Positions 55,691-64,000 of a DNA stretch of 64,000 nucleotides are shown here, piece by piece (within the stretch, counting starts at the first letter, position 1; each line of letters starts with the position of its first letter). This DNA is from Sapria himalayana. Taxonomy: Eukaryota > Streptophyta > Magnoliopsida > Malpighiales > Rafflesiaceae. The position numbers were made by a program, and so were the translations under genes. Under the pieces are notes generated by a model. That model was not told where the DNA came from. It worked only from the letters and a program-made list of their open reading frames with translations, and did not search any database. Location of the stretch: NCBI GenBank assembly GCA_029783825.1, contig JAREIK010010346.1, positions 1-64,000 of the forward strand. Direction: 5' to 3'.

Positions 55691-56296
55691 TTATACCCAT
55701 TTATAGATAGTTACATAGAATGATTGATTGATATGCAAATTATTAGATATATTAATATACTAATTGATAGATATATTGATAGATAGTTGATAAATAGATA
55801 GAAATATAGATAAATATATAGATAGACACATAGATAGATAGATGTAAATAAAAATAGACATATAAGTAGACAGATAGTTTGATAGATAAATAATCAGATT
55901 ATTATATAGATAAATAAAAAAATTATTATATAGATAGATAGACATATAGTAGATAAATAAATAAAATGTAGATATTGAGAGAGATATACGGATAGATATA
56001 CATATAGATACTTACATTGATATACATATAGATTAAAAGATACAAAGATAGATTGATTGATATATAGATAGACATAAAGATAGACAGACAGTTAGACAGA
56101 TAGACAAGGTGATAGACAGATTGATAGACAGATCTATAAACATATTTATAAAAAGATTGATATATAAATTGAAAGATAGATTAATAAATAAATTGATATA
56201 CTGATTAATAGATAGATTGAAAAATAGATTGATTGATTAATAGATAGAAAAATATAAATATCGATTGACTGATAGATAGATAAATATAGATAGAAA

Positions 56297-56367
<71 letters not shown>

Positions 56368-56569
56368 ACACATATATATAGATAGATCAATATATAGACA
56401 AATACAATGACAAATAGATAAATAGATTATTTGATAGATATATAGACAGATAGATAGATAGATAGATAGATCAATCGATAGATAGATAGATAGATAGACA
56501 GAAATATAGATAGAAAGCTAGATAGATAGATATATATATATAGATAGATAGACAAATAAATAGACATAT

Positions 56570-56609
<40 letters not shown>

Positions 56610-57839
56610 ATAGATAGACAAATAGATTGACTTTGTGATATACATATAGATAGAAAGTTAAGTAGATAGATAGAAAGATACATAGATTAATAAGATAGAT
56701 AGAAAGATACACATACAGATAGAGAGATAGATAGACAAATAGATAGATTGGTATATATATAGATAGATAGTTAGACATATAGATAGACAAATAAATAAAT
56801 AAATAGACAGATTGATTGATTGAAAAATAAATAGGGAAATAAAAATAAAAGAGATAGATATATTGATAGAAAGATAGAGATATAGATAAAATGATAGATA
56901 GATAGACATATAGATAGACAATTAGATTGATTTATTGATAGAAAAATAGATAGACATATAGATAGATAGATAGGCAAATTATTAGATAGATCAGTACTAA
57001 AAATTACAATACTACTGACAAAATATTGACCAAAAAATTTGGTTGGTAATTGCTTTCCAAAACATGACCAGTTAGCAACAAAAAAATGGTATCGAAACAA
57101 AAAAAATTTTGACATAATTTCTGACCAAAGACCTATCATATGTCCGGCTAAATCTTTTTGGATACAGAATCAATTCTTAGATTGGTTATCGAATATATTA
57201 CCGACCTTTTAACGACCTATCATTATAATTGGTCGGTATAGTATTTTTTCAAATTATTTATAGCTTCGTACTTACAGACCATTTATCGACCAAATATATA
57301 GGTCGATAATTATTGACCAATTCATGAGCAAGTTAGAGATCCAAAGAGGTGCATCGGAGAAAAATACTTCTGACCAAATTTCTGACCAACTACCGACCAT
57401 GTATTACGGACCAAATATATTTGGTTTAGAATATGGTATGTAAATCATGAGTAAATTAGCGAAAAACATTTCCAAAAGATTACCAACCATTTAACGACCA
57501 AAAATATATAACCATTAAAAATAGTCGGTACAGTGGTTATTCAATATATTTATAAGGTCGTAATTACTGACTGAATATATAGGTCGGTAATTACTGACCA
57601 TTTCATTACTGAACACTGACCATACCGACCGACCAAATGTTTTTAGTCGGAAATTGGTCACTAAATTAGGATGGAAATAATGAATCGAAATTATTGACAA
57701 ATTACCGACCATTTAACTACCAAAAATATGTTATCATTAAAATTGGTCGGTAAAGTGGACGTCCAAATACTTATAGATTTTTTCTCACCTACCATTAACC
57801 GACCATAATTTTGGTTGGTAATTCATTGTTTTTATTGTT

Positions 57840-58789
57840 TGATTTGAAAATCATTTGCCGAGTCATTAAAACCTAAAATCATCAAAACTCCGTCATTTTT
57901 TTGAATCAGAGCCGATGTAAGCACGAAATAAAAAAAATTGATATTTCTTCTAAATTCATGTAAGTTTTTCTTTATTCTTCTCCTTCAAATTGATTATACA
58001 CATTTCTATTTCTCTGAATTATATATAGACAATTGAAATTTCGTTTTTTAGGTATATTCGGGTATTAGGTTTTAATTTCTCTTCCTAATTCCTTAATTTT
58101 TGCTTCAATTTCATTTAATCTAACATGATTTTGACGCGTCACAATTAATTAAACTATAATTTTTCATTTTTTAAAATTTGTTCATCTACTATTTAGATTT
58201 TTAGCATTTTAGTGATTTTGATTTCATTTATATGTTTTTTGCATCCGAATAATCTTAATGTTAATGGTTTATATTTATATTATCATATGACATTATGTAT
58301 AAATCTATACTTTATTATATATAATGATTTATGTTAGATCAAAGTTTTATTTAATGTTAATCTTAAATGTCTATAACAATATATATAAACTTTTATACAT
58401 TTATATAATCGTATGATATTATGTATAAATGTCTATACTTTAATATATATAAATGTATTACATTATAAATACACATTGATATGTTTATATAAACATATAA
58501 TGTTATATATAAATATTTATACATATGTATTAATGTTTATAAATATCTATACAAAATTTACATTAAACTATCAATTTATATATTTGTTTATATAAAAATT
58601 ATGTAATATTAAATGATTATACAATTTTGTAAATATTTATATTACATATTATTTTTTATATAAATATAGAATATTTATAATGTTTATATAAATGTGATAT
58701 ATATACTATATATTATGTATAAAAGTGTTACATATAAATATAATAATATTTAATAACATTAATAATAATAATTTATTAACAAATATATC
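57840..58789 (+). other. Element III AT-rich leader and block shared with element IV
   Basis: No gene is supported. 57840-58050 could hold a promoter or untranslated leader, but no specific site is recognised. 58380-58740 aligns with 28085-28450. Confidence 0.5.
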
Positions 58790-60250
58790 AGAGATACACG
58801 TATTTAATTATATAATCATATGCCATTTTATGTAAAAGTATTTATAACTATATTTATAATAATGTACACTATTTTTATAACTATATTTATAACTTTACAT
58901 AACGAATTTGTAACTATATAATAATGTATAACTATAATTATAATTCTATATAACTATATTTTTTAAAAAATATACTATATGTATACTTATATATAACTAT
59001 ATATAATTATATTTTACTAAATGTATACCTATAGAATTGGTAATTATTATTATATCTTTAACTACATACATATTTATAACTCTATGTGTATAACTATATA
59101 TAAATATATGTATAAATATGCAACACTCTATATAATTAAATATAATTATATTTGTAACTATATATATAAATATGTATTCATATAATTAAATTAAAATATT
59201 TGTTTATAATGTTTTATATATTTATGTATAGCTACTTATCACTACTTGTATAAATATATCTATATATAACTATTTGTTTAATTATATATAACTAATTATA
59301 ACTATATATATTATATGAATAATAATATATAACTATAAATAATTGTATCTTACTATATGTATAACTATAAAAGCTCTATACATAACAATATTTAAATATA
59401 TACTTTACAACTTAGATTTAATATATATTTGTATATATTAGTATATAAAAAAGTATTTTACTATATTTATACCTATACATAATTATATGATATATAAAAT
59501 TAAATGAACAAATATATAAATCTACATGTATAAATATATGTTTAACTATATGTGTCACTACATGTATAACCACATGTAACTATATTTATAATTACATGTA
59601 TAACATACACCATTATGCTAAACTATATGTGTATAACTATATATAAATATTTGTATAACTAAATAAATGACTATATAATTATATATAACTATATTTGTAA
59701 TTATATATACATATATGTATTAATATAATTAAAGTAAAATATTTTTTATAACATTGTTTATATTTATGTATAACAACTTATAACTAATTGTATGAATATA
59801 TCTATATATAACTATATGTTTAATTATAAATAACTATTTATAACTATATATTTTATATGTAAAATAATATATAACTATAATAATTGTATCTTACTATGAG
59901 TATATCTTTAAAATTTTTACACATAATTATATTTAAATTTTAGATTTATAGCTTATATTTAATATATACTTGTATATGGTAGTATATAAAAAAGTATTTT
60001 ACTATATCTATGCCTATACATTACTATATGTATAAATATATAAAATTAAATGAATAAATATATAAACCTACATGTATAAATATATGTTTAACTAAATGTG
60101 TAACTATATGTATAACCACTTGCAACTATATTTATAATTACATGTATAACAACATAAAACATTATTTTAAATTATGTGTATAGCTATATATATATATATA
60201 TTTGTATAACTAAATAAATGTTTATATAATTATATATAGCTATAATTTGA
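58790..60250 (+). repeat. AT-rich tandem array of element III, ~545 bp period
   Basis: The anchor ACATGTATAAATATATGTTT occurs at 59524 and 60070 (spacing 546), with an earlier diverged copy near 59000. It shares words with the array at 15570-17410, including TATAACCACATGTAACTATA and TTTATAATTACATGTATAA. It lies directly upstream of the transposase-associated exon. Confidence 0.75.
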
Positions 60251-60291
60251 GACAATCGCATTTGTTAAATAAAATGGTTTTTTAACTAGTT

Positions 60292-60567
60292 ACCAAAGAT
60301 GATCGTGAATGGATGTAAAAGGGTAGAATAGTGAATGGAATGTTTTGTAATGAATGGGGGAATAAAGTTGATAAATTTGTTGAGTTTGCTCTGAGACATC
60401 CTGAGTGTGTGAATGATTGTACAGATATATGGTGTCCTTGCACTTTAGTTAAATGTCAGAATAAAAAGTTTTTGAATGTTGAGACTGTGAAGATACATTT
60501 GTATAGAAATGGTTTTATGGTGGATTATTATGTTTGGATATACCATGGTGAGAAGAAAGTCCACTAG
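60292..60567 (+). pseudogene. Element III: Transpos_assoc domain remnant (TNP2 N-terminus)
   Basis: In intact elements this zinc-finger-like domain opens the TNP2 transposase. The frame reads DREWM-stop-KGRIVNGM, then KVDKFVEFALRHPECVNDC, IWCPCTLVKCQNKKFLN, VKIHLYRNGFM and WIYHGEK. It preserves the family signature W.cPC..C.n.k....v..HLy..Gf....W..HGE (PF13963). One in-frame stop follows the first tryptophan-methionine. A start at 60331 would omit the DREWM part. The frame then stops at 60565, and no TNP2 core follows. It is on the same strand as the tnpA remnant. Confidence 0.85.
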
Positions 60568-61047
60568 AGGTGTTCAAGTTCAACACGGGTGTCAGTAATC
60601 ATTTTTGTTTTAATTGCTAATCATTTTTGTTTATTTCATTGCCTTATGTATTTTTTAAAGATATGACATGTGGATGAGGCAGAGGCAGCATGTTGCATGG
60701 TCATACGTGTTATGGTATAGGCAGCACGGCCTCGAGTATGCCTGAAACTAGTAGAGGGTCATGGGTAGATGAGACGTCACAATAGAGAAGGTTGTGAATT
60801 TACCACAACAGCAACATCGGGTGACTGATCGACATAATGGTCCTGAGATTTTGATGAATGATCAAGAGACTTGGGAGGGATAAGATGAAGATGTTGTAGA
60901 GTCTTCCCCATAGCACCATATAGATAAGAGTCTCCCTATTGCTCAGTTTGATGCGACAATTGATAATCCGTAAGATATAAAACTTAACAAATGATTTATC
61001 AATTTATTATTTTATTTCAAACTTGCTAATAAATTTTTGGTTACAAG

Positions 61048-62480
61048 ATGAAGTTAGAGCTATCTGGTTCTATTTCTAGGGTTCTGAGGACAATTTTTAG
61101 GAAGTCATTTAAACCTAATGGACATTATTGGAAGTCACTCACAGATAGTGGCCAATTGATGATTTGGAGAGAATTTAAGGTAAATATTACCACCTAAAAA
61201 TCTTTACATCTTTTATTTATTCTTTTGTTCATTGATTAAAAATTGTTTATTTATAAGAGCAGAAAGTTTACATGTGGACACAGACAAAGGAGGCGGTCAA
61301 AAGTGGGTTCTACAAACATGCTGCCAGTTGGTATAAAGATAGTGTGTACGATATCAATGATAAAAGGCTGAAGAAGAAAGAAAAAGATTCGAGTGTCCCG
61401 GACCATGTTTTCAAGGAGTGGTGGAGCAAATGCAAAGATATGGATTATAGGAAGAGGTGTTATAAATAAACTGTCACTCATCGCTTAGAGCGAGTTAGGG
61501 TGGGTAGAGGTATGTCTAGACACACTTGTCGATCTCGCTCTATGCGTGAGCATGAATGAGCATTGGTATTATTTATAATTTATACTTTTTATGTTTATTA
61601 CTTTGTGAAATGTGTTCAATTATGCCTAAATTTTATTTCTCATTAAAAAATTTTTTTCAATAGAATTAACGTTTGTTTTGTGTGTAATTATAGAAATGCA
61701 AGGAGGGTAAGAAGCCCAGTGATCCTCGCTTATTCAGATACATGCACACGAAGGCTCATGATGATCAGACTTTCATTGATAAGAGATCTCGTGCAACTAA
61801 TGTAAGTTTCATTAAAAAAATAACTTTTTTTTGTTTGAATATAAATTGAAATACTTTTCGTGCATTTTTATTAGGTGAGATATGAGGTAATGTAAGATTC
61901 TGCAACTCAAGCTTATTCTCAATCTGCTTAAGGTTCATGTGATGGTGCAATAAGTAGTTCTCATTCTTGAGCACCACCAGTTGATATGAAATAGATTTTA
62001 TATGCAGTTGTTGATGGTAATGAGAAAATGCCAGTCTATTGCATCAGTTCGTTGACATCATCATTTTACTTACATAGACGACCAGACTATGAAGCTGAAT
62101 TTTTAGGACCAGTTTCGAATTTGTTCTCAAAGATGGAGGAATTTTAGGACGGGATGCGAAATGAGATACAGTATCAGTTGGCTGGTACCGAGCGACGCAT
62201 GATCAACCATGAGGATGATAGGGATGAGTTGCGTATGTATTTTGACTAGCTTACAAAGAAGTTTCAGGAAAAAGGACTACAGTTCAACCCCGATTATCTA
62301 CCTTGGATTGTTCGGCATAATGCGTTAGCTGCAACATCTACTCCATCACCTATAGCAACACCTACAGCAACTACATCAGGACTAGCAATAGCAGACAACT
62401 CTAGCCCAGTACCCAACATCTCACCGTGTGGACCAGAAATATCACAGAATAATGATTATGAAACTAGGTTGGATGATTAA
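61048..62480 (+). pseudogene. Element III: tnpA-like Transposase_24 gene remnant, four exon-like blocks
   Basis: Exon-like blocks follow the Transposase_24 (PF03004) order. Block 1, 61048-61180, contains RTIFRKSFKPNGHYWKSL. Block 2, about 61264-61560, contains WTQTKEAVKSGFYKHAASWY, VPDHVFKEWW and RSRSMREHE. Block 3, about 61696-61803, contains EGKKPSDPRLFRYMHTKAHD and FIDKRSR. Block 4, about 61876-62480, contains DYEAEFLGPVSNLFSKMEEF and a Thr/Pro/Ala-rich tail ending at TAA 62478. Plausible GT...AG introns separate them. In-frame stops in blocks 2 and 4 show decay. The upstream stretch 60660-60990 is His/Gln-rich and probably an earlier exon. Such proteins bind subterminal repeats during transposition. 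Confidence 0.8.
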
Positions 62481-63278
62481 GTATATTACAAACATTTTTT
62501 TTCAATGCCTTAAACGTTGATTACGGATTTCATTTTTTTTTATTTTCTCTTGATGTATTTAATATATATATGCAGTATATATAGTTGTTTACTGGAGTTA
62601 ATTAGATTTTTTTTGTTGTGTTATTTGTATATGTTTCTGTAGTAACTGCATCAAACTAGATGTTTTTTAGGATTTTATTTTTTGTGTTTTATGTTCTAGT
62701 TTCTGCAGAAACTACTGCAAAACTAAAAAAAATAGATTCAGTCGGTGATTACCAGTCCGAATTGCGACCAAACCGATCAAAATTTTTTATTATCAATTGT
62801 CGGTAAAAGGTCACGAAATGGTCGGAAATACTTTTGGAGATCAATTACCGACCAATAATTTTAAAAGATTTTGGTCAGTTTTTGGATGCAATTTTTTCAA
62901 TAATTACTGACCATTAGGACACCATTTACTGAGAAAGTCCTTTTGGTCGAAATGGTTGGAATTTAGTCGGTAATTATTTGTTGGTGAATGATCGATAAAT
63001 GGTCATTAAACATCGACCATTCGGAGACCATATACCGACCTAATTATTTTGGTTGGAAAATTGTCAGAATATAGTTGGTAATTATTTGTCGGTAGAGGGT
63101 CACTAAATGGTCGATAATTTACTGAAGACTAATTTTTTGTGGATAAAAAAATTATCGACAAACAAAATTGTACAAAATATTTTGGTCGAAAAATGGTCAG
63201 TATTTGGGTTACCGAACAAAAAAATACTAAATTACCGATGACAATAATAGATTGGTAATTTGGTGAATTTTAGTAGTG

Positions 63279-63623
63279 GATACATAAATAGATAGACTAA
63301 TAAATTGACATATAGATAGACATATAGTTAAGAAAATATATAGATAGATTGACAAATAGATAGACAGATGGATAGACAAATAGATATATAGATATATAGA
63401 CATATAGTTAGATAGATATATATACGGAAAGATAGGCATATTGATAAATAAATCATTAGGTAGATAGTTATATTTTTAGATAGATAGATATATAGATATA
63501 CAGATAGATAGTAAGAAAGAAAAAAAATAGAAAGAAAGATAGATAGATAGATAGATAGGTAGATAGTATATCGAGAGATAGTTACATTGATTGATAGGTA
63601 GAAATAAATAAATAAATAAATAA

Positions 63624-63657
<34 letters not shown>

Positions 63658-64000
63658 TAATAGATAAGTATATATAGAGTGATTGATTGATTAATAAATA
63701 GATAGACATATGGATAGACAAATATAGATAGATATATATATATATATATAGTTAGATAGATATATAAATAGATAGATAGACATATTGATAGACATATCAA
63801 ATGGCAGATATTTAAATATATAGATAGATCGATATATAGATATACAGATATATAGTAAGAAAGATGGATAGATATGTAGATAGACAGATATATAGATAGA
63901 TAGTTAGACTGATAGAAATATAGAAATATAGAAATATATATATATATATATATATGTATGTATATACACACACATCAAATATAGACATATAAAAAGATAG
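63279..64000 (+). repeat. GATA/GACA satellite, block 5
   Basis: Same polarity as the other blocks. It includes a (CA)n run at about 63627-63656 and (AT)n runs near 63735 and 63935. It continues past the window edge. Confidence 0.95.

Larger units (their letters stand above)
49265..56991 (+). repeat. GATA/GACA satellite, block 4
   Basis: Same sequence type and polarity as the other blocks. It contains (AT)n runs at about 53411-53432, 56300-56362 and 56575-56607, plus the local duplications listed separately. It is the source of the filler at 45381-45628. Confidence 0.95.
56992..63278 (+). mobile_element. Complete, defective CACTA element III (family 2)
   Basis: A 6,287-bp element sits inside GATA satellite. 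The left end is CAGTACTAAAAATTAC and the right end is the complement of CACTACTAAAATTCACC. Each end carries dense ACCGACCA/TGGTCGGTAA subterminal motifs (57010-57840 and 62740-63240). The flanking three bases are GAT on both sides (56989-56991 and 63279-63281), as expected for CACTA target-site duplication, although GAT is frequent in this array. Inside, in order: AT-rich leader, AT-rich block shared with element IV, tandem array, Transpos_assoc remnant, tnpA-like remnant. The catalytic TNP2 core is missing, so it could move only if served by another element. Confidence 0.85.

Noticed and set aside
60331..60567. An intact small zinc-finger gene
   Set aside because: It is the truncated N-terminal domain of a TNP2 transposase with an upstream in-frame stop and no remaining core.

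Overview
The window looks like plant nuclear DNA from a very AT-rich, repeat-dominated (heterochromatin-like) region. The evidence is plant-type CACTA (En/Spm) DNA transposons with TNP2 and Transposase_24 remnants, a 7.5 kb organellar insertion carrying a decayed chloroplast psbA piece, and about 26 kb of degenerate GATA/GACA tetranucleotide satellite. I see no intact host gene, no convincing tRNA or rRNA, and no bacterial operon or CRISPR array. I cannot name the species.

Layout. 1-4056: 3' half of CACTA element I (tnpA-like pseudogene, two ~1.2 kb modules with GC-rich GGCAGY tracts, TAGCTAGGG-rich end). 4057-13059: GATA array. 13060-~14600: end of a minus-strand CACTA of the same family. 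~14600-17410: AT-rich DNA, mostly a tandem array with a ~530-555 bp period. 17411-24504: CACTA element II (CT-rich leader, broken TNP2 gene, three more modules, well-preserved 3' terminus). 24505-28084: AT-rich non-coding DNA, microsatellites and a SINE-like unit. 28085-30914: degraded CACTA element IV holding a DNA topoisomerase II fragment. 30915-37882: GATA array. 37883-45370: organellar (probably mitochondrial) insertion. 45371-46955: GATA array. 46956-49264: CACTA-end remnant plus AT-rich DNA. 49265-56991: GATA array with local duplications. 56992-63278: complete but defective CACTA element III of a second family, with a GAT target-site duplication. 63279-64000: GATA array.

How the parts relate. 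All GATA blocks have the same strand polarity, with GATA on the plus strand, as expected if one old array was split by insertions. Two CACTA families are present. Family 1 ends in CACTACAAGAAAAA with TAGCTAGGG subterminal motifs; family 2 ends in CACTACTAAAA with ACCGACC motifs. Both carry related AT-rich tandem arrays upstream of their transposase sequences. None of the elements looks autonomous, because every transposase copy has stops, frameshifts or missing segments.

Most notable observations: the repair scar around the organellar insertion (a duplicated flank plus filler copied from 5.6 kb away), the topoisomerase II fragment inside a CACTA remnant, and the amplified GC-rich modules of family 1. 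I found no clear new functional system.
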